Assembly: GCF_039982735.1 (NCBI RefSeq)
Contig: NZ_JBDWXV010000023.1
Location: 1 to 64,000 of the forward strand
Length of the DNA: 64,000 nucleotides
Source of the DNA: Saccharospirillum sp039982735
GTDB taxonomy: Bacteria > Pseudomonadota > Gammaproteobacteria > Pseudomonadales > Natronospirillaceae
Direction: 5' to 3'
Positions 50,401 to 58,626 of this stretch are shown in pieces. A program made the position numbers and the translations under genes. Within the stretch, counting starts at the first letter, position 1; every line of letters starts with the position of its first letter. The notes under the pieces were generated by a model that was not told the DNA's origin, searched no databases, and saw only the letters and a program-made list of their open reading frames with translations.

Positions 50401-51210
50401 ATGGCGTCTGTCTACCGTGGGTCCGGTTATTCACGTTTCAGCCTGGTGCTTCTCGGCACTCTGTTGACCGCCTGTTCTTCTCAGCCAGAGCGCATCCGCT
50501 CGGCCAGTATTGGTGAGGCCGGTCAACTGGCTCAGTCGGAAAACCCTGACGACCGCGATATTTCCCATCTTTCAGAACCCGCGACACACTGGTACGCCGA
50601 CACGGCAGCAACCCTGATCCTCAATTCCGGTGACCACTCATCGGGGCGCTCACTCGACAGCTATTCAGGCTGGAACGAACCCGAATTCGACTGGGGGCGG
50701 TTCTGGGTTGGCCGTTATTTCCCGGAATTCGGTCGTCAGTCCACCTACCACAGTCGCTACGGCTACGAATTCGGCGCTGCGGGATTTGATGAGGGGATGG
50801 AAATCACGCTGTCGGGCTATTACCTCGATGCAAAATTTGATCACGAACGGGGGAATACCCTGGAAGACCCCGGCATCATTGGCTGGCAGCTAACCGCGGG
50901 CAAACGCTGGCCGCTGTTCAAGCACCTGTCGTTTCAGGCCGGTGGCGGTTTTGGTTCAGGCTGGTTGCTCTGGGACTACGCCAACCCACTGATCGATGGC
51001 AGCGACCGCATCGAAAGCGACAGCCTTGCCTTTGTCAGCATCAGTACGCCGTTGTCGCTGCAATCCCATGCGGGCCCGATCATGACGGAGTTTATTGCCC
51101 TGCCAACCATTCGCTTCTCGGAAGATTACAGTGGCGAAGGGTTCAGCAACGACATCACGCACTTTTACCGGGGCATCCCGTTAGCCATACGGATCAGTGT
51201 GGTTTTTTAA
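50401..51210 (+). CDS. Lipoprotein with beta-rich domain
   Basis: 269 residues from ATG 50401 (AGGGA upstream). The signal peptide ends in a lipobox, LLTACSS, with Cys near residue 26. The mature protein is rich in aromatic residues and alternating strands (GRFWVGRYFPEFG, YGYEFGAAGF, MEITLSGYYLDAKF, LSFQAGGGFGSGWLLW). It ends in a strand closing with Phe (IPLAIRISVVF), as in outer-membrane barrel proteins. A lipid anchor plus a barrel-like ending is unusual. Family not recognised. Its stop is 6 bp from the convergent cytochrome gene. Confidence 0.75.
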   Translation: MASVYRGSGYSRFSLVLLGTLLTACSSQPERIRSASIGEAGQLAQSENPDDRDISHLSEPATHWYADTAATLILNSGDHSSGRSLDSYSGWNEPEFDWGRFWVGRYFPEFGRQSTYHSRYGYEFGAAGFDEGMEITLSGYYLDAKFDHERGNTLEDPGIIGWQLTAGKRWPLFKHLSFQAGGGFGSGWLLWDYANPLIDGSDRIESDSLAFVSISTPLSLQSHAGPIMTEFIALPTIRFSEDYSGEGFSNDITHFYRGIPLAIRISVVF

Positions 51211-51216
51211 CGCCGT

Positions 51217-51717
51217 TTAAGGAGTCAGCCCGCGACTGGCGCGTTCGCGTTCCAGCCAGAGTTGATATATCTCAGTTGGCCAGTAACTCTGAAAGCTGGC
51301 AATCACCTCAACAATCTCGGCCTCACTCAGCGTATCGCCCCAGGCGGGCATCACGCCACCAAGTGGTTCGCCTCCTTCCTCGATCACCATCGACAACACC
51401 GCCAGCGGGTGATGCCAGGCGTGCGCGGTACCATTCAGTGGCGGTGGCGGATAATTGCCATTGGCATCGAGCGTGCGCCAGTTGGGGGTCGCCTCGGCGT
51501 TAGCACCATGGCAGGCCGCACAATACTGCTCAAAGGTCTCCCGACCCCGTTCAACCTGGGCCCGGGTGTACCAGCGACCGGTTTCCGCTTTGGCTTCCAA
51601 TGTTATGTCGGCTAGCGCTAGCCCCGATCCCGTGGCCTCCGCCTCAGGCTCGCTGCCTGGGTTGCAACCCAGCAGGCTAATCGTCGCGATGAAAATTCCC
51701 AGCTTTTTCATAATCAC
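51217..51717 (-). CDS. Lipoprotein cytochrome c
   Basis: 166 residues; start at 51717 or the second ATG 51711. The short signal ends in SLLGC, a lipobox, so it is probably membrane-tethered in the periplasm. One haem-binding motif CAACH (about residues 68-72) and a distal Met in GGVMPAWGDTLSEAEI are typical of class I monohaem cytochrome c. It would shuttle electrons; the partner oxidase is not in the window. Confidence 0.9.
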   Translation of the reverse strand: MIMKKLGIFIATISLLGCNPGSEPEAEATGSGLALADITLEAKAETGRWYTRAQVERGRETFEQYCAACHGANAEATPNWRTLDANGNYPPPPLNGTAHAWHHPLAVLSMVIEEGGEPLGGVMPAWGDTLSEAEIVEVIASFQSYWPTEIYQLWLERERASRGLTP

Positions 51718-51860
51718 CCGTATGATGTCATTACTTGGCAGTGGACAGGCCAGAGAAGGTGCCAGCCGCTGATCGGCCCTTTAAGCACAACAAACCACCC
51801 CCACCCTACCCATCTGTCGCCCTATTTATTTACCGTAATTGTAACGCCGGAGAGTCTGAA

Positions 51861-52676
51861 ATGTCGGAAGCCATGTTGAACAACCCGGGTCTGGGTACTT
51901 ACAGACTGAAAGACGACATCGCTTACCAGGCGGTCACCACGGCACTGGCGCTGGGCTATCGCACCATCGACACCGCCCAGATGTACGACAACGAAGCGGC
52001 CGTTGGCAAAGCCATTGCCGATAGCCCGGTCAGCCGGGACGAGGTGTTTGTGACCACCAAGGTCTGGGTCGACCAGCTTAGCAAAGACCTGTTTCGCCCC
52101 TGCGTTGAGAAAAGCCTCGCGCGCCTGAACATGAATTACGTCGACCTGTTACTGATTCACTGGCCCGCCCCGGAAGGCGATGTGCCCATGGAAGACTACC
52201 TGGGTGAACTGAAGGCCGTGCAGGACGCGGGCCTGACCCGTCATATCGGCGTCTCCAACTTCACCATTGCCCAGATCGACCAGGCCCTGAAGATATTGGG
52301 CCCCGGCAGCCTGCTGACCAACCAGGTGGAGGTGCACCCCTATCTGCACAACCGCAAGCTGGTTGAGCACTGCCAGCAACACGACATCCTGGTCACTGGC
52401 TACATGCCGCTGGCAGTAGGCCGCGTCAACGACGACCCGGTGCTGAATGCGATTGCTGAGAACAAAGGGGTCTCTCCCGCCCAGGTAGCCCTGGCCTGGG
52501 TTCGGCAGCGTGGCATCATCACCATTCCCTCATCAACCAAGCGCCACCATCTGCAAGGTAACCTGGCCGCCATGGAGCTGGAACTGACCATGTCGGAAAT
52601 GAACCGAATCGACACGCTGGATCAGGGGTTACGATTAGCAAACCCGAGTTTTGCACCTGCCTGGGACCTGGATTAG
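51861..52676 (+). CDS. dkgB: Aldo/keto reductase, 2,5-diketo-D-gluconate reductase B-like
   Basis: 271 residues from ATG 51861 with GGAG upstream; the longer frame from 51735 is unsupported. NADPH-dependent reductase of the AKR superfamily. Catalytic Asp and Tyr are in GYRTIDTAQMYDNEAAVG, Lys in VFVTTKVW, and His in LLLIHWP. IPSSTKRHHLQGN is the cofactor-binding loop. Closest to DkgB, which reduces 2,5-diketogluconate and methylglyoxal; actual substrate uncertain. Confidence 0.9.
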   Translation: MSEAMLNNPGLGTYRLKDDIAYQAVTTALALGYRTIDTAQMYDNEAAVGKAIADSPVSRDEVFVTTKVWVDQLSKDLFRPCVEKSLARLNMNYVDLLLIHWPAPEGDVPMEDYLGELKAVQDAGLTRHIGVSNFTIAQIDQALKILGPGSLLTNQVEVHPYLHNRKLVEHCQQHDILVTGYMPLAVGRVNDDPVLNAIAENKGVSPAQVALAWVRQRGIITIPSSTKRHHLQGNLAAMELELTMSEMNRIDTLDQGLRLANPSFAPAWDLD

Positions 52677-52753
52677 TTAAGACAGGGACCTCCTGACTCG
52701 TTCGCGGGGGTATATCACCTGCAGGCATGGTGTCGCTTCGGCCAGTCAGAGGC

Positions 52754-53563
52754 TCAGTCCGTCATCAACGCCTTGATGCTGCTGATGAAGCTGGCGTCAT
52801 CCTGTTCTTTGCGCCGGTCCAGAAGGTCGGTGGCGTCCTGCCCCGCGCGGAACCGCAACTGATCGCCCGGGTCGTTGGCGGCCTGCCAGATGACCTCAGC
52901 CACGACCTCGGGTGACGATGGTTCAGACGACAACTTGCCGAAGAGGCGCCCCATTGCCTCGGCAGCGGGGGCGTAATCGGTCAGACTTTCGTCCATGGCG
53001 AAATCGAAGGAGCGCCCGCCGAAGTCGGTCTTGATCATGCCCGGCTCGACGATGCGCACACGAATACCGAGCGGCTCCAGTTCGTAATGCAGCGCCTCGG
53101 AGAGACCTTCGACGGCAAACTTGGTCCCATGGTACAGCGTACCGAGTGGAAAGGTGATCTGACCGCCAATGGACGAGATGTTGACGACGGTGCCTGACCG
53201 ACGTGCGCGCATATACGGCAAAACAGCTTTGGTCATCTCCAGCAGGCCGATCACGTTGGTGTCGAACTGGCGACGGATGCGGTCAGTCGAGAAGGCTTCG
53301 AGCGGGCCGTAGGCGCCGTACCCGGCGTTGTTCAGCAGAAGGTCGATTGCGCCAAAGCGGTCGATGCCCGCTTGCACCGCCGCTGAGATCGACGCGGAGT
53401 CCGTCACGTCGAGGCGAGTAACTAGCACGTTCTCGAGACTGGCAAGATCAGAACTGGCCGGGTCGCGCATGGTGGCGATTACGTTCCAGCCTTCGGCGTG
53501 AAAGCGCAGCGCGGTTGCCTTGCCGATGCCGGAGGACGCGCCGGTGATGAGAAGGGTGTTCAT
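52754..53563 (-). CDS. Short-chain dehydrogenase/reductase
   Basis: 269-residue classical SDR. Cofactor motif TGASSGIG at residues 7-14, NNAGYGAYG near 87, and catalytic Ser (NISSIGG) with Y-x3-K in YHGTKFAVEGL near 155. Second gene of an SDR pair divergent from an araC gene; the pair and the regulator probably form one induced unit. Substrate unknown. Confidence 0.9.
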   Translation of the reverse strand: MNTLLITGASSGIGKATALRFHAEGWNVIATMRDPASSDLASLENVLVTRLDVTDSASISAAVQAGIDRFGAIDLLLNNAGYGAYGPLEAFSTDRIRRQFDTNVIGLLEMTKAVLPYMRARRSGTVVNISSIGGQITFPLGTLYHGTKFAVEGLSEALHYELEPLGIRVRIVEPGMIKTDFGGRSFDFAMDESLTDYAPAAEAMGRLFGKLSSEPSSPEVVAEVIWQAANDPGDQLRFRAGQDATDLLDRRKEQDDASFISSIKALMTD

Positions 53564-53575
53564 TTGAGGGCTCCT

Positions 53576-54445
53576 TCAAGCGTTGAGGCGCAACATTTCG
53601 GCGATGCCGAAATTGGTCAATACGGTACGAGTGACATCATGCAGTGCGATGTTATACCGCTCGATCTCTGAGCCGACGCCGGTATGATCAACAACCGTAC
53701 GAAAGGGTTTCTGGCCAAAGGGCAGCGCCAACAGATCAGTGACCGCCTCGGCGATGCGCTCGGGGCGCTGGTCGGGCGTAGCCTCGAGCATCTGAGCGAG
53801 CCCCTGCGCAGACATCGCAGGAACGGCTGCGAAATCGCCATACTGCGCCTCGCGTGCGGGGTCGTCAGGTGTGACCATCCCGTCGAAAAAAGCTGTGGGC
53901 ATGGCGCCCGGCTCGATGATGCAGGATTCAATGTCGAAGCCGGACAATTCCGTGCGGTAGCATTCAACCACCGCCTCAAGCGCCCATTTCGACGCGCAAT
54001 AGGTGCCGTAGAATGGGGTCGCGATGCGCCCGATCAGGCTGGACGTATACAGAATTGTGCCGCGCCTCTGTGCCCTGAAATGCGGCAGGGCGGCGCGCAT
54101 AACACGCTGCACGCCCGTTACATTCACATCGAAGACTTTGGTCATATCCTCGGGCGACATCAACTCCTGAATGCCATAAGCTCCAATGCCGGCATTGTTG
54201 AACAGGACGTCCAGCCCGCCGAGCGCGGCAATGGCCTCGGCCACACCAGCCTCGGTACTGGCGGCGTCGGTCACATCCATCTCGACGATATGTGCACCTT
54301 CGGCCTCGAGCATGGCGACCGTGTCGGCGTTGCGGCCTGTGCGGCTGCGGACGCTGCCCGAGACCTGATACCCCTGCGCCATGAGCGCCCTCGCAGTGGG
54401 CAGGCCCAAGCCGCCCGCGATTCCAGTGATGAAAATCTTTGCCAT
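53576..54445 (-). CDS. Short-chain dehydrogenase/reductase
   Basis: 289 residues from ATG 54445, with AGGATAGG upstream; the longer frame to 54490 would run into the divergent control region. Cofactor site TGIAGGLG near residue 7 (an atypical third Gly spacing, TGxxGGLG), NNAGIGAYG near 84 and catalytic YCASKWALEAV near 154. It is a separate SDR from its neighbour, related by ancient duplication. First gene of the pair, 12 bp before the second. Confidence 0.88.
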   Translation of the reverse strand: MAKIFITGIAGGLGLPTARALMAQGYQVSGSVRSRTGRNADTVAMLEAEGAHIVEMDVTDAASTEAGVAEAIAALGGLDVLFNNAGIGAYGIQELMSPEDMTKVFDVNVTGVQRVMRAALPHFRAQRRGTILYTSSLIGRIATPFYGTYCASKWALEAVVECYRTELSGFDIESCIIEPGAMPTAFFDGMVTPDDPAREAQYGDFAAVPAMSAQGLAQMLEATPDQRPERIAEAVTDLLALPFGQKPFRTVVDHTGVGSEIERYNIALHDVTRTVLTNFGIAEMLRLNA

Positions 54446-54604
54446 GTGACCTATCCTTCCTAGACGATAGTGGGACAATACTCCGGGCAAGACGACCGTT
54501 CTTTCTCGATTGTCCGAAAAACGTGTCTGATTCTCCGACTACCGGAATATTTCTTTAGGATACCGGTTTCTATCACGCGACGAGATCCAAGAAAGGAGAA
54601 CCGC

Positions 54605-55489
54605 ATGACTGGGTTACTGAACTGCGTTACGGCGCTGATGGATCGCGCCGGTGTGCCACAGGGTGCGCTGGCTCATTCTGACAGCGGGATGCATTTTCTT
54701 CGGTTCAAGGTGCCCACCCCGCAGCAGGCCACTGTCTACCGCCCGCTTCTGTGCCTTGTCCTCCAGGGCTCCAAGCAGGTCCGTGCAGGCGCCCACAGCC
54801 TGACGGTGGATTCCGGCCAATCGTTGATCGTCAGCCACGCGCTGCCGGTTGTTTCCCGGATCACCCGGGCTTCGCGCGAGATGCCTTACGTGGCGCTGGT
54901 CTTTCCGCTCGACCTCGACTTGCTGCGCAGCCTTGCCGCAGCCGTGCCGCCCGGACAGGGAATGCGCAGCCACGACCCGTTCTCGATCAGGCTATGCCCG
55001 ACCGATCCTGCGACGGAAGATTCGCTGACCCGTTATCTCGACCAATGCGCGATCGAAGAAGCGCGCCAGGTGCTGGCCCCGATCACCCGGCAGGAAATCC
55101 ACGCACGGCTGCTTCTTAGTCCTCATGCCGACGTCCTCCAAAAACTGCTTTGGCAAGAGACAACCGCCAGCCGCATCTTTCAGGCAACCCGCGAAATCCA
55201 GTCCGATCTGTCGCGAACGTTGGTTGTGGGAGACCTTGCGGATCGCGTCGGCATGAGCAATTCCACCTTCTTTGAGCATTTCAAGGCCGTCACGGGGACG
55301 TCGCCGCTGCAATATCAGAAGGACCTTCGCTTGCTGAACGCCCGCGACGCGCTGCACAGCTCGTCCACCAAGGTGTCGGAAATCGCCTTTCGCGTGGGCT
55401 ACGAAAGCTCTGCCCAGTTTTCGCGTGAATACGCCCGGAAGTTCGGCCTGTCACCGCGACAAGATCGGGCAGCGCTGGCTGCGGAGTGA
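54605..55489 (+). CDS. AraC-family transcriptional regulator
   Basis: 294 residues from ATG 54605, with AAAGGAG upstream; an earlier start at 54470 lies in the control region. The N-terminal AraC-type arm (about 20-180) carries YRPLLCLVLQGSKQVRAG. The C-terminal double helix-turn-helix (about 195-290) has LADRVGMSNSTFFEHFKAVTGTSPLQYQKDLRL and VSEIAFRVGYESSAQFSREYARKFG. It is divergent from the SDR pair and likely activates it. Confidence 0.92.
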   Translation: MTGLLNCVTALMDRAGVPQGALAHSDSGMHFLRFKVPTPQQATVYRPLLCLVLQGSKQVRAGAHSLTVDSGQSLIVSHALPVVSRITRASREMPYVALVFPLDLDLLRSLAAAVPPGQGMRSHDPFSIRLCPTDPATEDSLTRYLDQCAIEEARQVLAPITRQEIHARLLLSPHADVLQKLLWQETTASRIFQATREIQSDLSRTLVVGDLADRVGMSNSTFFEHFKAVTGTSPLQYQKDLRLLNARDALHSSSTKVSEIAFRVGYESSAQFSREYARKFGLSPRQDRAALAAE

Positions 55490-55577
55490 CCGCCAACGAA
55501 TAGCGACCAGCCTAAAGCCAACATCGGCTGTGGCGCTGGCTCATGGCCAGGTGGGCATAATAACTGATGGGAAAGGT

Positions 55578-55771
55578 TGGTCGGAGAGACAGGATTGAAC
55601 GGGCAGGCCACCCTGCTGCGACCCACAGGTCGCCCGGCTCGTGATGTCGGTTTGGAAATGGCGCTGAATAGGGTTGGTCGGAGAGACGGGATTGAACGGG
55701 CAGGCCACCCTGCTGCGACCCACGGGTCGCCCTGCTCGTGATATCGGGTTTGAATTGATGCTGATATTGGT
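55578..55771 (-). repeat. Two 97-bp tandem repeats after tRNA-Pro, each with the tRNA 3' end
   Basis: Units start at 55578 and 55675; the third start, exactly 97 bp on, is the tRNA itself (55772). Each unit begins with the CCA end and acceptor/T-arm of the tRNA on the minus strand (TGGTCGGAGAGAC then GGATT-GAAC), and later the shared CTGCGACCC. The two units are about 88% identical to each other. They lie in the transcribed trailer of the tRNA. Confidence 0.88.
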
Positions 55772-55848
55772 TGGTCGGAGAGACAGGATTCGAACCTGCG
55801 ACCCCTACGTCCCGAACGTAGTGCTCTACCAAGCTGAGCTACTCTCCG
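55772..55848 (-). tRNA. proK: tRNA-Pro (anticodon CGG)
   Basis: 77 bases with an encoded CCA. The 7-bp acceptor stem CGGAGAG/CTCTCCG closes, the T arm has GGTTCGAATCC, and the anticodon stem CTACG/CGTAG frames the loop TTCGGGA, so the anticodon is CGG, reading CCG. Standard cloverleaf. Confidence 0.96.
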
Positions 55849-56039
55849 ATAAAGGTCGGCGTCGCAAACCATTGATTTCACGGGGCATTTGCGGGAATGT
55901 CCGGCGTGGGTATGCGAGCTGCGCAATAGTACGAAGTCGCCGGGTTGGCGTCAACTCCACCCGTGTCCGTCGTGGAGTACGCGGATTGCCTCGGCGCCGG
56001 GCGCTCAGGTATGCTGGAGGCACTTTCCGGGGAATATCG

Positions 56040-56570
56040 ATGTCCGACACCACCCACCCAACTTCTGCAGACTCGGGCAAAAGCCGTAAGCTGGATCGAA
56101 TCGATCTGAAGATCCTTCGTACGTTGCAGGATAACGCCCGCATCTCCTATGTCGATCTGGCTCAAACGGTCGGCCTGTCGACCACGCCCTGTATGGATCG
56201 GGTAAAACGGCTTGAGCAGTCAGGTCTGATTCAGGGTTACCAGGCCATACTGTCGCCCGAGGCATTGGGGCTGGGCTTGCTGGTGTTTATTGAGATCACC
56301 CTGTCGAATCAGTCGGCCGAGGCGTTCGATGAGTTTCGCAAAGCGGTCGATGGCCTCAGTTACGTGCAGGAATGCCACCTGGTGTCGGGTCAGTCGGATT
56401 ATCTGGTTAAAATACGGCTGACCGACCTGCCCAGCTATCGCAAGTACCTGGGTGATCTGTTGCTGGCACTGCCGCATGTACGTGAGTCCAAGAGTTATAT
56501 TGTGATGGAGGAGGCAAAACAGTCGTCAGCCTTACCGCTGGATCTGATCAGTCATCGATTTAAGCGCTGA
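56040..56570 (+). CDS. Lrp/AsnC-family transcriptional regulator
   Basis: 176 residues from ATG 56040, with GGGGA upstream. N-terminal helix-turn-helix (LDRIDLKILRTLQDNARISYVDLAQTVGLSTTPCMDRVKRLEQSGLI), then the RAM/AsnC effector domain (about 95-170, with VQECHLVSGQSDYLVKI). An extra 18-residue polar tail at the start is longer than usual. Regulates amino-acid metabolism genes in this family. Target unknown. Confidence 0.93.
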   Translation: MSDTTHPTSADSGKSRKLDRIDLKILRTLQDNARISYVDLAQTVGLSTTPCMDRVKRLEQSGLIQGYQAILSPEALGLGLLVFIEITLSNQSAEAFDEFRKAVDGLSYVQECHLVSGQSDYLVKIRLTDLPSYRKYLGDLLLALPHVRESKSYIVMEEAKQSSALPLDLISHRFKR

Positions 56571-56644
56571 TCTGCATTAGCCTTTCCAAAATATTTTTCG
56601 GGCAGCCACTGCTGACCGACCCTGATGTATGAAACGGAGAATCT

Positions 56645-57322
56645 ATGATGAATACCTGGCATAAACTGGCTCTGCCTCTGGCTCTGTCTGGCGCGGTGTT
56701 AACCGGTTGTACAACGCTTGATGCGTACACGGGCGAATCACAGGTCAGCGGCGCGTCCAAGGGCGCCATCGCGGGTGGCCTGATTGGCGCCGTTCTGGGT
56801 GCAGCCACCGCACCGAAGGAAGAACGCGCCAAGCGTGCCCTGATCGGTGCCGGCATTGGCGGCGTCGCCGGTGGCGGCGTAGGCTTGTATATGGACCGGC
56901 AAGAAGCGGAACTGCGCGAAGAGCTGGTCAACAGCGGTGTGCAGGTTGAGCGCACCGAAGAGGGTGAAATCAACTTGATCATGCCCGGCAACATCACCTT
57001 CGATACCGACAGCTCAGAGCTGCGTCCCGACTTTATGGACACACTCAACTCGGTTGCCCGGGTTGTTCAGGAGTATGAAAACACCCTGGTCACCATTGAG
57101 GGTCACACTGACAGCACCGGCGCTGAAAGTTACAACCAGTTGTTGTCTGAACGTCGTGCCGCCAGCGTTGCCGAAGTCTTGCTGAGCCAGGGCATTGCGT
57201 TTGAACGCGTTGCCGCTGAAGGCTACGGTGAACTGCGCCCCATCGCCGACAACAGCACCGCCGCGGGCCGGGCGTCCAATCGCCGGGTTGAAATCAGCCT
57301 TGAGGCCATCGTTGCCGAATAA
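56645..57322 (+). CDS. OmpA-family lipoprotein with glycine zipper (YiaD-like)
   Basis: 225 residues; ATG 56645 or 56648 after GGAG. Lipobox LTGC with Cys near residue 22. A glycine-zipper segment (GAIAGGLIGAVLGAAT and LIGAGIGGVAGGGVGLYMD) precedes the OmpA peptidoglycan-binding domain (about 110-220; ITFDTDSSEL, IEGHTDSTGAESYNQLLSERRA, NRRVEI). It anchors the outer membrane to peptidoglycan. Confidence 0.92.
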   Translation: MMNTWHKLALPLALSGAVLTGCTTLDAYTGESQVSGASKGAIAGGLIGAVLGAATAPKEERAKRALIGAGIGGVAGGGVGLYMDRQEAELREELVNSGVQVERTEEGEINLIMPGNITFDTDSSELRPDFMDTLNSVARVVQEYENTLVTIEGHTDSTGAESYNQLLSERRAASVAEVLLSQGIAFERVAAEGYGELRPIADNSTAAGRASNRRVEISLEAIVAE

Positions 57323-57341
57323 ATCGGCTTAGTTCTAACAG

Positions 57342-57361
57342 GCGGCTCCGTCCGGAGCCGC
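57342..57361 (+). terminator. Hairpin after the OmpA-like gene
   Basis: GCGGCTCCG-TC-CGGAGCCGC, a perfect 9-bp stem 20 bp after the stop. No clear T run follows, so termination is likely but weak. Confidence 0.6.
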
Positions 57362-57467
57362 TTGAAATCCGCGTCGCCATAACCATAATGGCCCAACACC
57401 GGGTCTGGCCCTGCTGCGGCCAGCTGTACCCTGCCTTGCGACTTCTGATGCGGAATGCCCGACCCCT

Positions 57468-58202
57468 ATGACAGCACCCCTGAAACTGGCCATCCTCGAA
57501 ACCGATGTGCTGCGACCCGCACTGAAACCGAACTATCACAGCTATGGGCGGATGTTCACGACTCTGTTAAACAGCGTCGATTTCAGCGGGAATATCGAGG
57601 TTTTCCCGGTCATTGACGGAAAGTACCCGGAATCGATCGACGACTTCGATGCTTACCTGATTACAGGCAGTCAGCACGATGCCTTTGCCGACGACGACTG
57701 GATTGTCCGGTTGCGCGCCTTCTGCAAAGACGTCTATGAGGCTGAAAAGCCCATGATCGGCATTTGTTTTGGCCATCAATTACTGGCGCATGCCCTGGGC
57801 GGAACCGCGGGGCGAGCCGACCGTGGCTGGGGCCTGGGGGTAATGACTTACGATTTTGATGAACAGGCCCGGGCCGAACTGCCCGCCTTTGTCGATGAGC
57901 CCGAGCCGGTATCCTTGCTGATCAGCCATCGCGATCAGGTGCTGGCCTTGCCGCCAGGTGCTGAAACCCTGCTCACCAACGATTTTTGTCAGTACGCGGC
58001 TTATCACATTCCGGGCCGGGTACTGTGTTTTCAGGGGCACCCTGAGTTTACCAAAGACTATCAGCAGGCGTTGCTGGGGTACCGTGAAGGCGATATTACC
58101 GCCGAGCAGATGCAGGCGGTTGTCGCGAGCCTGGCGGTTGACCACCAGGGCGAACGAATTGCACGCTGGATGCGCGACTTTCTGGACACCCGCCCCCAAT
58201 AG
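57468..58202 (+). CDS. Class I glutamine amidotransferase-like protein
   Basis: 244-residue cytoplasmic protein of the GATase1 fold. Nucleophile Cys is in GICFGHQLLAHALGG (about residue 104), and the His/Glu pair is in FQGHPEFT (about residue 190). An oxyanion-like ITGSQHDAF is present. It is a stand-alone amidotransferase or gamma-glutamyl hydrolase (GMP-synthase-like, PuuD-unlike). Substrate unknown. Confidence 0.88.
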   Translation: MTAPLKLAILETDVLRPALKPNYHSYGRMFTTLLNSVDFSGNIEVFPVIDGKYPESIDDFDAYLITGSQHDAFADDDWIVRLRAFCKDVYEAEKPMIGICFGHQLLAHALGGTAGRADRGWGLGVMTYDFDEQARAELPAFVDEPEPVSLLISHRDQVLALPPGAETLLTNDFCQYAAYHIPGRVLCFQGHPEFTKDYQQALLGYREGDITAEQMQAVVASLAVDHQGERIARWMRDFLDTRPQ

Positions 58203-58265
58203 CAGGCAGGATGGGCCCGATTCGAACTGATAGCCCATTCAACCGCTGGTGCACTCCATTCCTCA

Positions 58266-58616
58266 ATGAAACTGATGACCCTGCAACACGCAACCCTCGT
58301 ACGACTCTACCCGATGCGTCGACTGGCCTGGCCTTTAATGACGCTGGGTGCCCTGGTGTTCCCGGCCATGATCGGCTGGGCGGTGGCACACCCTGAACTC
58401 AACGGAGACGAACTCTTCACTGGCTTTGTCGCTGGCCTGGGGCTGGTGTTGCTGGGAGCGCTGCTGGCGCTGACCCGGCCGGAAAAAGACCCGCCCAAAG
58501 GTCTGCGGCAACGGGCCCGGCACTTGTGGGAAACCCTGGTGTTCTGGAGTTGGCTGGTCAGTTTGCTGGTGTTTGCCAGTCTGGCCATCAAGATTCTGAG
58601 TTTTTCCGGCGCCTGA
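58266..58616 (+). CDS. Small membrane protein
   Basis: 116 residues from ATG 58266. Three hydrophobic segments (about 25-43, 55-72 and 88-110) with short polar loops; the basic loop RPEKDPPKGLRQRARHLWE is likely cytoplasmic. No ribosome binding site of note and no recognised family. It lies 63 bp after the amidotransferase and ends 10 bp from a convergent gene. Confidence 0.72.
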   Translation: MKLMTLQHATLVRLYPMRRLAWPLMTLGALVFPAMIGWAVAHPELNGDELFTGFVAGLGLVLLGALLALTRPEKDPPKGLRQRARHLWETLVFWSWLVSLLVFASLAIKILSFSGA

Positions 58617-58626
58617 ATCGGGCCGG

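Noticed and set aside
55578..55771. Prophage or island attachment sites at tRNA-Pro
   Set aside because: The tRNA-end repeats are in exact 97-bp phase, and no integrase or phage gene adjoins. Tandem tRNA-tail repeats explain them better.
55399..55926. Overlapping minus-strand frames across the tRNA tail
   Set aside because: They read through the tRNA-Pro gene and its repeats; the repeated peptides reflect the DNA repeat, not a protein.
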